Part shown: positions 1 through 7,315 of the stretch, one piece after another
Position numbering within the stretch: the first letter of the stretch is position 1
Layout of the letters: each line of letters begins with the position of its first letter
Source: Formosa agariphila KMM 3901
GTDB lineage: Bacteria > Bacteroidota > Bacteroidia > Flavobacteriales > Flavobacteriaceae
Direction of reading: 5' to 3'
NCBI RefSeq assembly: GCF_000723205.1
Contig: NZ_HG315671.1
Span: forward strand, 2,982,940 to 3,046,939
Length of the DNA: 64,000 nucleotides
Translations under genes and position numbers: made by a program
Notes under the pieces: generated by a model
Database searches by the model: none
Told to the model about the DNA's origin: nothing
The model's input: the letters and a program-made list of their open reading frames with translations, nothing else

Positions 1-1
1 T

Positions 2-925
2 TTTGAAGCCGTTTTAATGCTAGGCGCTATTCCTATTCTTGTTGATATTGACGATACTTTAACCCTAGATATTGAGGCCGTTAAAAACGCCATTACTCCA
101 CAAACAAAAGCGATTATGCCTGTACATATGTGCGGCGGTATGGCACGTTTAAAAGAACTTAAAGCGATTTGCGACACTCATAACTTAAAACTTATTGAAG
201 ATGCTTGTCAAGCTATTGGTGGAACTTACGAAGGAAAAGCCTTAGGAAGTTACGGAGATGTGGGATGCTTTTCATTCGATTTTGTAAAAACAATTACTGC
301 TGCTGAAGGTGGAGCCATCATTACAAACAACGACGACTATGCCACTTGGGCAGATCATTACAGCGACCATGGACATGATCATGTTGGTTCGGATCGTGGC
401 GCTGAAAGTCATCCGTTTTTAGGATATAATTTTAGAATTTCGGAATTACATGCTGCTGTAGGACTAGCACAAGTTAGACGATTACAAGATTTTATTGCTA
501 TTCAGAAAAAACATTATACCATATTAAAAGAGGCTTTAAGCACGATTCCTGAACTTACGTTTAGAACAATTCCCGAGGAAGGTGTAGAAAATTATTCCTT
601 TTTAAATTTCTTTTTAACAGACCTAGAAACAACAACGTCTGCAATGACAGTTTTAAAAGAAGCTGGAATAGATGGTTGTTTTCATTACTACAACAACAAT
701 TGGCATTATGTTAGAAAATGGGAGCATTTAAAAGATGCTAAAAGTCTATTCCCTATGCCTGCGCCTACCAAAGACGCATTAAGCAAGATAGATATTAATA
801 ACTTTAAACAATCTGATTATTATATTGCGAGAAACATCTCTTGTTTAATCAAATTATCTTGGACTGAAGATGAAGTAAAATTAAGAGCTTCAAAAATGGT
901 AGAGGCCATTAAAAGCGTATTATAA
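2..925 (+). CDS. kdnA: KdnA-like PLP sugar aminotransferase (5' truncated by window edge)
   Basis: The reading frame is open from the left edge, so the N-terminus lies outside the window. It is a DegT/DnrJ/EryC1 fold-type I aminotransferase: IEDACQAIGG supplies the PLP-pocket aspartate, and SFDFVKTIT carries the Schiff-base lysine (residue 91 counted from the Met at base 17). The segment SDHGHDHVGSDRGAESHP and the C-terminal NNWHY and IKLSWT strings match my memory of Shewanella KdnA, which transaminates 8-oxo-Kdo to 8-amino-3,8-dideoxy-Kdo (Kdo8N). Its usual partner, the dehydrogenase KdnB, would be off the window. The general family is certain; the KdnA assignment is recall-based, and another sugar aminotransferase is the alternative. 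Confidence 0.75.
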   Translation, partial: FEAVLMLGAIPILVDIDDTLTLDIEAVKNAITPQTKAIMPVHMCGGMARLKELKAICDTHNLKLIEDACQAIGGTYEGKALGSYGDVGCFSFDFVKTITAAEGGAIITNNDDYATWADHYSDHGHDHVGSDRGAESHPFLGYNFRISELHAAVGLAQVRRLQDFIAIQKKHYTILKEALSTIPELTFRTIPEEGVENYSFLNFFLTDLETTTSAMTVLKEAGIDGCFHYYNNNWHYVRKWEHLKDAKSLFPMPAPTKDALSKIDINNFKQSDYYIARNISCLIKLSWTEDEVKLRASKMVEAIKSVL

Positions 926-945
926 TAAATACACACATATTATAA

Positions 946-987
946 AAGCCATGCCCTGTATTACAACAGAGCGTGGCTTACTTTTTT
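946..987 (+). terminator. Rho-independent terminator after the kdnA-like gene
   Basis: AAGCCATGC pairs with GCGTGGCTT (one G-U pair), followed by CTTTTTTG. It lies about 20 bases after the stop codon and separates this gene from the convergent permease gene. Confidence 0.75.
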
Positions 988-1072
988 GATATAATTTTTT
1001 TGATACTCTTTACACAACACATTCTTTAAGTAAAAGATTTACATCTAGTGTTCAAATTGAAATGTATTTGTG

Positions 1073-2359
1073 TTAGCGCTCTCTAATCAAAACACGTTTA
1101 TAAATAAATTCCATTACAAAGCAAAAAACAATAATACCAAGTGAAATAAAAACACCTATTGTATTGCCCGAAAATTGCTGTATGATTAGGGTTATAAAAG
1201 CTAGGAAGCAAAGCGCACTTGCAATGGCGTGAATAAGCTTATTAGAGCCTAATTCTGCGTGTTTTTTATAACCAATATAATTAACAATACAGAACACAAG
1301 TAAAAAGCCTGAGCTTCCCGCTGTGGAGATACTTTCCAAATTAAATACATTCACTAAAGCAATAGATAAGATAGCCGTAATTAATAATCCTATAGGTTTA
1401 CCCCAAAACTGATGACAGAAATATTTTGGAAGTTCTTGATCTACAGCAATATCGTAATTCACTCTACCACTTCCTAAAACAGTAGCATTTATAGCCGAAA
1501 ACGTAGAAATTAATGCTGTTATAGTAATAATTGTAAATCCTACTTGACCTAGAGTGGGTTCTGCTGCTTTTGCTAAAACGTAATCTTGAGCATCTGCAAT
1601 TTCTTTAAACGGTAACGACCCCACAGTTACAATGGCTATTAAAACATACAACACAACCACAAAACCAACGGCTCCAAAATAGGCTTTTGTAGTATTTTTT
1701 TCTCGATCTTTTAAATCGGATATTGAGTTTGCTATCAATTCAAATCCTTCGTAAGCCACAAAAATTACCATACCGCCTGATAACAACAAAAAAGGGCTCT
1801 CCCAATGAGATGGTGACAATTGTTCCAAATGTTCTGGATGTGAAGAAAATCCGTAAATCCCAACGCCTATAAAAGCAATTAGGATAAGTAACTTAATAAC
1901 TACAGCGACAGATTCAATGCGACTAACCAGAGCTACACTTAAATAATTAATAAGAAGCGCTATAACAATAATGGCCGATTGCAATATATGAGTATCGATA
2001 GTTTTGTCTCCTGTTATAGATAACAATGCTACACCATAAGATCCAAAAGCAGATGCATAGAGTGCTAACATTACAATATAGCTAATCCAAAGTAGATTAT
2101 TTATTCCACCTGCAAAAACACCGTTTCCAAACTGCTGATGAATAAATTTAACAGTACCTCCATTTTCAGGATACTTCATAGATAACTTAGCATACGAGTA
2201 CGCCGTTAACAACGCGATTAAACCCGCAAACAGAAATGCTATAGGTGTACCTCCTTTTGCTAAGGATACGGCAAGACCGAGTACAGCAAAAATACCGCCT
2301 CCAACCATACCTCCTATTCCAATGGAGATGGCATCTTTTAAACTTATTTTTTTATTCAT
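1073..2359 (-). CDS. APC-superfamily amino acid permease
   Basis: This 428-residue polytopic membrane protein has about 12 hydrophobic segments. The N-terminal motif SIGIGGMVGGGIFAVLGLA (from about residue 12) is the glycine-rich unwound TM1 signature of amino acid/polyamine/organocation transporters. TM6 and the following loop carry YEGFELIANSISDLKDREKN, also typical of the family. Length is normal for a proton-coupled amino acid permease. The gene stands alone: tRNA-Thr lies upstream and a convergent gene downstream. The substrate cannot be told from sequence. Confidence 0.85.
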   Translation of the reverse strand: MNKKISLKDAISIGIGGMVGGGIFAVLGLAVSLAKGGTPIAFLFAGLIALLTAYSYAKLSMKYPENGGTVKFIHQQFGNGVFAGGINNLLWISYIVMLALYASAFGSYGVALLSITGDKTIDTHILQSAIIVIALLINYLSVALVSRIESVAVVIKLLILIAFIGVGIYGFSSHPEHLEQLSPSHWESPFLLLSGGMVIFVAYEGFELIANSISDLKDREKNTTKAYFGAVGFVVVLYVLIAIVTVGSLPFKEIADAQDYVLAKAAEPTLGQVGFTIITITALISTFSAINATVLGSGRVNYDIAVDQELPKYFCHQFWGKPIGLLITAILSIALVNVFNLESISTAGSSGFLLVFCIVNYIGYKKHAELGSNKLIHAIASALCFLAFITLIIQQFSGNTIGVFISLGIIVFCFVMEFIYKRVLIRER

Positions 2360-2526
2360 TTGAAATTAGGATTAGATTAGGTAAGAAGACCTGTCTAACT
2401 AACGAAACTACCTTAACAGACTAGAAAATTAAACTTCTTTTAAATTTTAAAATTAAGTCAATATTAAAAGGTAAGGAAACTATGAAGCAAAAAAAAAGTT
2501 CAATGTAAAACATTGAACTTTTAAAG

Positions 2527-2600
2527 AGCCGATGGAGGGACTCGAACCCACGACCTGCTGATTACAAATCAGCTGCTCTAGCCAGCTGAGCTACATCGGC
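2527..2600 (-). tRNA. tRNA-Thr (anticodon TGT)
   Basis: The cloverleaf is readable on the minus strand: acceptor GCCGATG/CATCGGC, D stem GCTC, anticodon stem GCTGA/TCAGC around loop TTTGTAA, and T-arm GTGGGTTCGAGTCCC. The anticodon TGT reads ACA. CCA is not encoded. The mature sequence is identical to the copy at 20335-20408. Confidence 0.97.
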
Positions 2601-2661
2601 CTGAAAATCGAGTGCAAATATAGAGCTATTTCTAATATCTGCAAATCTTTTTCAAAAAAAT

Positions 2662-2931
2662 TTAATTTAAATTATTAATTTTTTCAATTAACGCACGACC
2701 TCTTGTCTCTAATTCGTTGTTAATTGCCTTAAAATGAGCTTTAGTATCTTCAACGTTCTTATCGTTTACTTTGGTAATTAATTCATCAAAAACAACAATT
2801 GCTTCATCAATAATAGCTTGACTTTGTTTAGTATCTTTGTCAGTATTGGAATATTCCCACATGTAAACAACTTCAATAATATCGCCTAAAACATAATTAA
2901 TATCTTTTTTTAGGTCTCTAACATTTGCCAT
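2662..2931 (-). CDS. Small conserved-looking hypothetical protein
   Basis: This 89-residue, acidic, helical protein has no signal peptide or membrane segment. Its composition (rich in Lys/Glu/Asp/Ile, heptad-like C-terminal half FKAINNELETRGRALIEKINNLN-type) suggests a helical bundle. I do not recognise a family. It has a plausible -7 promoter element 27 bases upstream of the ATG, and its stop lies close to the tRNA-Thr 5' end. It is likely real because codon use and spacing resemble its neighbours, but no function can be given. Confidence 0.7.
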   Translation of the reverse strand: MANVRDLKKDINYVLGDIIEVVYMWEYSNTDKDTKQSQAIIDEAIVVFDELITKVNDKNVEDTKAHFKAINNELETRGRALIEKINNLN

Positions 2932-2957
2932 AATATAAAATTGTATTTATTAGTTGG

Positions 2958-2965
2958 CAAAATTA
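2958..2965 (-). promoter_or_regulatory. Candidate -7 element for the 89-residue gene
   Basis: The minus strand reads TAATTTTG, an exact TAnnTTTG match to the Bacteroidetes primary sigma -7 element, 27 bases before the ATG. No clear TTTG was found at -33. Confidence 0.45.
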
Positions 2966-3042
2966 CATTAATTCAAAATATAATTGATTATAAATACGAA
3001 ATAAATATTGCTCATATAAAATATAATAATTACTTTTATTAC

Positions 3043-3150
3043 ATGAATGTAACTAAAGCCATTACTAAGCAAATTTGTAATCGTTTTTCACAACAGTGGA
3101 AATCGATTGTCATTTTTATGCTTTATAGCAAAGCTCGTGGTGCATCTTGA
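3043..3150 (+). CDS. Candidate 35-residue micro-ORF
   Basis: ATG at 3043 opens a 35-codon frame ending TGA. The peptide begins MNVTKAITKQICNRF and ends YSKARGAS; it is basic with a short hydrophobic stretch (IVIFML). Codon use looks more coding-like than the very AT-rich DNA before it, and a rho-independent terminator follows 38 bases after the stop. That placement suggests a short transcribed unit. The longer frame from 2941 is less likely because its first part is low-complexity AT-rich. Function unknown. Confidence 0.35.
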   Translation: MNVTKAITKQICNRFSQQWKSIVIFMLYSKARGAS

Positions 3151-3187
3151 ATATAGTTAACTATTACATAATATAACGATAAACAAT

Positions 3188-3220
3188 AAAGGTGCTTTTT
3201 TAAAGGCACCTTTTTTATTT
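3188..3220 (+). terminator. Rho-independent terminator or attenuator
   Basis: AAAGGTGC pairs with GCACCTTT and runs into TTTTTTATTTTT. No gene longer than the 35-codon frame lies upstream on this strand, so it ends either a micro-ORF/small RNA transcript or acts as an attenuator ahead of 3386-3757. Confidence 0.7.
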
Positions 3221-3251
3221 TTAACCTATTACTAATTTAAATTTTAATATC

Positions 3252-3374
3252 ATGAAAAACTTAATTTCTATTACACAGAAAAACCAGAAGCTTATTGCGC
3301 TTTCCAATCGAATTAACGTCATGTTTTGTACGTACCACTATTACGAATTGAGACCCACATTAATATACCCTTAA
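3252..3374 (+). CDS. Candidate 40-residue leader-like micro-ORF
   Basis: ATG at 3252 opens a 40-codon frame beginning MKNLISITQKNQKLI and ending in TAA 11 bases before the start of the next gene. The C-terminal part, FCTYHYYELRPTLIYP, is unusually aromatic (one Phe, four Tyr). It sits between a terminator and the gene at 3386, the position expected of a leader peptide. I see no typical attenuator hairpin after it. This is a tentative call. Confidence 0.35.
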   Translation: MKNLISITQKNQKLIALSNRINVMFCTYHYYELRPTLIYP

Positions 3375-3385
3375 ATAACAACATT

Positions 3386-3757
3386 ATGAATACAAATATA
3401 TACACCAACGTACCTTTTACTGTAACAGAAAGCATAAGTAACGCAAACGGATTTTTATTACCGCATAACCTTTATAACAAGATTAAAACCGTTGCCTCTT
3501 ATCCAATTAAAGAGTTTTATTTACAAGACGCACCTGATCTTTCAGATGTGAAATTTAAAATGCATAAAAATGCATTTATAGATGATGAATTAACCATACA
3601 AGCACAATTAATAAAGAAACATGATAATGGCTATTTGGTTAATGTTATCGTTACCAAACCAAAGCCAATTACCAATCATCATGAAACCATTTGTAGTGCT
3701 CTGTTTGGTGTTACTTTAGATAAAAATTATTTTAAGGAAACAAAAACAGCTTGTTAA
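3386..3757 (+). CDS. Hypothetical protein, possible hotdog-fold
   Basis: I place the start at the ATG at 3386 (123 residues, MNTNIYTNVPFTV). An in-frame TTG at 3326 would add residues overlapping the micro-ORF upstream and is less likely. There is no signal peptide or membrane segment. The arrangement of a central helix (NLYNKIKTVAS) followed by alternating strands (DVKFKMHK, DDELTIQAQLIKK, GYLVNVIVTKP, CSALFGVTL) is compatible with a hotdog thioesterase-like fold, but no catalytic motif is evident. A terminator follows directly. Function unassigned. Confidence 0.65.
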   Translation: MNTNIYTNVPFTVTESISNANGFLLPHNLYNKIKTVASYPIKEFYLQDAPDLSDVKFKMHKNAFIDDELTIQAQLIKKHDNGYLVNVIVTKPKPITNHHETICSALFGVTLDKNYFKETKTAC

Positions 3758-3763
3758 ATAAAA

Positions 3764-3795
3764 TTCCCGAGTGTTACACCCGGGATTTTTTTTTG
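3764..3795 (+). terminator. Rho-independent terminator
   Basis: TCCCG-GTGT pairs with ACAC-CGGGA with one internal mismatch, followed by a run of nine T. It lies just after the stop codon at 3757. The rest of 3796-4029 shows nothing I can support. Confidence 0.8.
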
Positions 3796-4029
3796 TATAA
3801 AAGTTAACAACTTAACTTCTCTAGACGTTGTTTAATAACATATGTATTATTACAGAAGTGTACAGACTTTAAAATAGTCTTCCTTTTTTAAATATACAGA
3901 TTACCTTCTATTTTGTGCGCAGTAACTTAATCGTTTAAGTTGTGCTATAATATTACCTTCCGAATAATTGTAATTTGTTATGTAAAATCATACCATTACA
4001 AAGAGATCCAAAAGCAAACCCGGATTGAT

Positions 4030-4440
4030 TTACTTTCCCGAATAACTAACAAAATTTCTAGGCGTTTCGTAAAGCGTAATTTCTAAATCTAAATAGTCGT
4101 TAAGCTTAGGCTTGAGTTTATTATAAATAACAACAGCAATGTTTTCGGCTGTAGGATTTAAATCCTTGAATTCAGGTACATCTAAATTTAAGTTTTTATG
4201 ATCGAAAGCTTCTTCCACTTCGTCTTTAATAAGTTGCTTTAAGATTTTTAAATCGATTACAAATCCTGTTTCTTGATCTATTTCGCCAGTAACACTTACT
4301 ATAATCTCATAATTATGACCGTGATAATTTGGATTATTACATCGTCCAAAAATCAATTGATTTTTTTCGTCTGTCCAATCTTTTCTATATAATCTGTGGG
4401 CCGCATTAAAATACCCTTGTCTACTAACTTTTGCTATCAT
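4030..4440 (-). CDS. queD: 6-pyruvoyltetrahydropterin / 6-carboxytetrahydropterin synthase family (QueD-like)
   Basis: A 136-residue protein of normal family length. Zinc ligands are visible as H15 (AAHRL) and H40/H42 (YHGHNY), with the catalytic cysteine C34 in the GRCNNPNYHGH block. A C-terminal LYETP supplies the conserved glutamate that binds the pterin. QueD makes 6-carboxytetrahydropterin from dihydroneopterin triphosphate for queuosine/preQ0 synthesis; a PTPS acting in biopterin synthesis is the alternative. Only three bases separate it from idi upstream, so the two are very likely co-transcribed, though the pathways are unrelated. Confidence 0.88.
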   Translation of the reverse strand: MIAKVSRQGYFNAAHRLYRKDWTDEKNQLIFGRCNNPNYHGHNYEIIVSVTGEIDQETGFVIDLKILKQLIKDEVEEAFDHKNLNLDVPEFKDLNPTAENIAVVIYNKLKPKLNDYLDLEITLYETPRNFVSYSGK

Positions 4441-4443
4441 GGA

Positions 4444-4965
4444 TTAGGATACATTTATAAATTCATAAAACTTATCAAAAATAATTTTAAACCAAGACGT
4501 ATAATTATCTGGATTCAATTTAATGTCGTTTTTAACAGCATCTAAGGTCATCCACTTCCAATCGGCAACTTCTTCAGGATTAATTTTAGGTTCACCATTG
4601 TAATACCCTACTAATACATGATCGTATTCATGCTCTGTTAATCCATTTTCAAAAGGCGATTTATATACAAAAGAGGTTCGCTCTTCTAAAGCAGTTACAA
4701 AGCCCATTTCTTCTTCTAAACGTCTTCTACCCGCCTCTACATTAGATTCACCTTCTCTCTGGTGGCTACAACACGTATTGGTCCATAGTCCTGGAGTATG
4801 GTATTTATCTAATGCCCGTTGTTGCAACATCAACTCGTTTTTATCATTAAATACAAATACAGAAAAGGCTCTATGTAGTACGCCTTTTTCATGTGCTTCT
4901 AGTTTTGGCATAAGCCCGATTGGCTCATCGTTTTCGTCAACTAATATTACGTTTTCTTCTATCAT
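4444..4965 (-). CDS. idi: Isopentenyl-diphosphate delta-isomerase, type I
   Basis: A 173-residue Nudix-fold isomerase. Metal and catalytic residues of type I Idi are present: H25, H31, the active-site cysteine in TNTCCSH (C65/C66) with H68, and the glutamates of TEHEYDH (E111, E113). The degenerate Nudix box is GRRRLEEEMGF. It interconverts IPP and DMAPP for isoprenoids (menaquinone, undecaprenyl phosphate, carotenoids). It is the first gene of a two-gene unit with queD. Confidence 0.95.
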   Translation of the reverse strand: MIEENVILVDENDEPIGLMPKLEAHEKGVLHRAFSVFVFNDKNELMLQQRALDKYHTPGLWTNTCCSHQREGESNVEAGRRRLEEEMGFVTALEERTSFVYKSPFENGLTEHEYDHVLVGYYNGEPKINPEEVADWKWMTLDAVKNDIKLNPDNYTSWFKIIFDKFYEFINVS

Positions 4966-5061
4966 ATTGTAAAAATACCAAGTAAAATTATAAAATACGT
5001 TAATGTGAAGATAAAATTAAAAAGCCATGTCTTCAATTAATATTTTTCTTACTAATAATAG

Positions 5062-5069
5062 TATCTTTG
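5062..5069 (+). promoter_or_regulatory. Candidate -7 element for prfC
   Basis: TATCTTTG is an exact TAnnTTTG match, 22 bases before the prfC ATG. No convincing -33 TTTG was seen at the expected spacing. Confidence 0.5.
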
Positions 5070-5091
5070 CGTCCTATTTTCAAGAATTATT

Positions 5092-6681
5092 ATGAGTTTT
5101 AAAAGTGAAATAAACAGACGTCGTACCTTCGGAATTATATCGCATCCCGATGCCGGTAAAACTACGTTAACTGAGAAATTACTTCTTTTTGGTGGTGCAA
5201 TTCAAGAAGCAGGAGCCGTAAAAAGTAATAAAATTAAAAAAGGAGCAACGAGTGACTTTATGGAAATTGAGCGTCAGCGTGGGATTTCTGTTGCTACTTC
5301 TGTATTGGCTTTTGAATATAATGGTATAAAAATTAATATTCTTGATACTCCTGGACACAAGGATTTTGCCGAAGATACGTTTAGAACACTTACCGCTGTA
5401 GATAGTGTAATTGTTGTAATTGATGTTGCAAAAGGGGTCGAGGAACAAACTGAGAAATTAGTTGAAGTTTGCCGTATGCGGAACATTCCAATGATTGTTT
5501 TTATAAACAAAATGGACCGTGAAGGTAAAGATGCTTTCGATTTGTTAGATGAAGTTGAACAAAAACTAGGTTTGAAAGTTGTTCCTTTAAGTTTCCCTAT
5601 AGGAATGGGTTACGACTTTAAAGGGATTTATAACATTTGGGAAAAGAATGTAAATCTTTTTAGTGGGGATAGTAGAAAAGATATTGAAGAAACTATTGAA
5701 ATTTCTGATTTAGCCTCTCCAGAGTTAGATAAAATTGTTGGAGAAAAAGCAGCTAATACCTTAAGAGAAGAAATTGAATTGGTTGATGGTATATATCCTC
5801 AATTCAATAAAGAAGAATATTTACAAGGTCAGGTTCAACCTGTGTTTTTTGGTTCTGCTTTAAATAATTTTGGAGTTCGCGAATTATTAGATTGTTTCGT
5901 AGACATCGCACCAAAGCCAAGAGCAAAACAGAGTGAAGAACGTTTAGTGCAACCAGACGAAGATAAATTTAGTGGATTTGTATTTAAAATTCACGCCAAT
6001 ATGGACCCAAACCATAGAAACCGATTGGCTTTTGTTAAAATTGTATCTGGAGAATTTAAGCGTAACGCACCTTATTTACACGTTAGAAGTAATAAAAAGG
6101 TAAAGTTCTCGAGTCCAAATGCCTTTTTTGCTGAAAAAAAAGAGATTGTAGATATTTCGTATCCTGGAGATATTGTAGGACTACAGGACACTGGAAGTTT
6201 TAAAATTGGAGATACACTTACAGAAGGGGAAGTTATCCATTACAAAGGTGTTCCAAGTTTCTCTCCAGAGCATTTTAGATACATTAACAATGCAGACCCA
6301 TTAAAATCTAAACAACTTAATAAAGGTATCGACCAGTTGATGGATGAAGGTGTTGCCCAGTTATTTACTTTAGAACTTAACGGAAGAAAAGTTATTGGTA
6401 CGGTTGGAGCTTTACAGTACGAAGTTATTCAATACCGTTTAGAACACGAATACGGTGCAAAATGTACTTACGAAAACTTGAATGTATTTAAAGCATGTTG
6501 GGTAGAACCAAAAGATAAAAAGAGCGACGAGTTTAAAGAATTCTTGCGTGTTAAACAGCGCTTTCTAGCCAAAGACAAAAGAAATCAGTTGGTATTTTTA
6601 GCCGACTCTCAGTTCTCTTTACAAATGACTGAACAGAAATATCCTAATATTAAATTCCACTTAACATCGGAGTTTGATTAA
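5092..6681 (+). CDS. prfC: Peptide chain release factor 3 (RF3)
   Basis: A 529-residue translational GTPase of full family length. G1 is HPDAGKTT (18-25), the switch region includes ERQRGISV (60-67), G3 is DTPGH (85-89) and G4 is NKMD (139-142). Domains II and III follow. RF3 uses GTP to recycle RF1/RF2 from the ribosome after peptide release. It is monocistronic, with a strong terminator 40 bases downstream. Confidence 0.97.
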   Translation: MSFKSEINRRRTFGIISHPDAGKTTLTEKLLLFGGAIQEAGAVKSNKIKKGATSDFMEIERQRGISVATSVLAFEYNGIKINILDTPGHKDFAEDTFRTLTAVDSVIVVIDVAKGVEEQTEKLVEVCRMRNIPMIVFINKMDREGKDAFDLLDEVEQKLGLKVVPLSFPIGMGYDFKGIYNIWEKNVNLFSGDSRKDIEETIEISDLASPELDKIVGEKAANTLREEIELVDGIYPQFNKEEYLQGQVQPVFFGSALNNFGVRELLDCFVDIAPKPRAKQSEERLVQPDEDKFSGFVFKIHANMDPNHRNRLAFVKIVSGEFKRNAPYLHVRSNKKVKFSSPNAFFAEKKEIVDISYPGDIVGLQDTGSFKIGDTLTEGEVIHYKGVPSFSPEHFRYINNADPLKSKQLNKGIDQLMDEGVAQLFTLELNGRKVIGTVGALQYEVIQYRLEHEYGAKCTYENLNVFKACWVEPKDKKSDEFKEFLRVKQRFLAKDKRNQLVFLADSQFSLQMTEQKYPNIKFHLTSEFD

Positions 6682-6721
6682 ATTCTTTTTAAAATATATA
6701 GACACCTTTTAAACATGTGTT

Positions 6722-6759
6722 AAAAAAAAATCCCATTGAACTAATCAATGGGATTTTTT
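6722..6759 (+). terminator. Terminator after prfC, likely bidirectional
   Basis: ATCCCATTGA pairs perfectly with TCAATGGGAT, with nine A before and six T after, so it can end prfC on the plus strand and the DUF3467 transcript on the minus strand. Confidence 0.9.
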
Positions 6760-6766
6760 GTTTTTT

Positions 6767-6812
6767 AAGCTTCCCCCTGTTGGGCCAAAATTTAGTGGAA
6801 TTGGAGATTGCT
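6767..6812. repeat. Degenerate copy of the DUF3467 gene's 3' end
   Basis: This 46-base stretch repeats 6878-6922 (the last codons and stop of the DUF3467 gene) with one inserted base and one or two substitutions, offset by about 111 bases in direct orientation. On the minus strand it would read QSPIPLNFGPTG, but the preceding codon is TAG and the inserted base shifts past the original stop, so it is a non-coding relic. An imperfect inverted copy of the core (CGAGCAACCCCAA) lies at about 6825-6838. Confidence 0.85.
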
Positions 6813-6875
6813 ATGAAAAACTATTTCGAGCAACCCCAAGGATTCCTTATTAATGCTTTGTAAATAATCAATCTA

Positions 6876-7193
6876 TTAAGCCTCCCCTGTTGGGCCAAAA
6901 TTTAGTGGAATTGGAGGTTGCTCGTAATCTTTAATTTCACCATGAGCATTTTCGAAACGGTTAACATTATCGGCTAATGCCTTTAATAAGCGTTTAGCGT
7001 GCTGTGGTGTTAATATAATTCTAGATTTAACCTTACTCTTAGGTGTCCCTGGCATTATGCTTACAAAGTCTACTACAAACTCTGAAACAGAATGGTTAAT
7101 AATTGCTAAATTAGAATATGTTCCTTCAGCAATTTTCTCGTCTAGTTCTATATTAATTTGTCCTTGTTTTTGAGGATCTTTTTCGTCAGCCAT
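6876..7193 (-). CDS. DUF3467 family protein
   Basis: A 105-residue soluble protein with the core of DUF3467: YSNLAIINHSVSEFVVDF, a proline-rich turn (MPGTPKSKVKSRI), and ILTPQHAKRLLKALADNV. Its biochemical role is unknown. It lies directly downstream of rpoC on the same strand. No promoter-like element was seen between them, only three hairpins, so expression may depend on read-through from rpoC. The tail PPIPLNFGPTGEA is partly duplicated just downstream. Confidence 0.88.
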   Translation of the reverse strand: MADEKDPQKQGQINIELDEKIAEGTYSNLAIINHSVSEFVVDFVSIMPGTPKSKVKSRIILTPQHAKRLLKALADNVNRFENAHGEIKDYEQPPIPLNFGPTGEA

Positions 7194-7211
7194 ATCTTTT
7201 TGTTTTTATAA

Positions 7212-7250
7212 TAAAAAATCCTACTCAATAAAATTGGGCAGGATTTTTAA
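7212..7250 (-). terminator. Hairpin with T-run just upstream of the DUF3467 start
   Basis: On the minus strand AATCCTGCCCAA pairs with TTGAGTAGGATT (with G-U pairs) and runs into TTTTTTATT, ending about 19 bases before the DUF3467 ATG. It looks like a terminator but lies inside any transcript that reaches that gene, so it could be an attenuator. Confidence 0.65.
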
Positions 7251-7263
7251 AATGTTTTAAGAA

Positions 7264-7310
7264 ACCCAACCTGCGTTGGGATAAAAATATTCCCGTTTGC
7301 ACGGGAATAT
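7264..7310 (-). terminator. rpoC terminator plus second hairpin
   Basis: On the minus strand ATATTCCCGT/ACGGGAATAT (7287-7310, perfect 10 bp, loop of four) is followed by TTTTTAT, starting six bases after the rpoC stop. A second hairpin CCCAAC/GTTGGG lies at 7265-7280. Confidence 0.8.
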
Positions 7311-7315
7311 CAATA

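Noticed and set aside
2941-3150. 69-codon frame on the plus strand
   Set aside because: Its first half is low-complexity AT-rich intergenic DNA overlapping the minus-strand gene's promoter. Only the last 35 codons from ATG 3043 look plausible.
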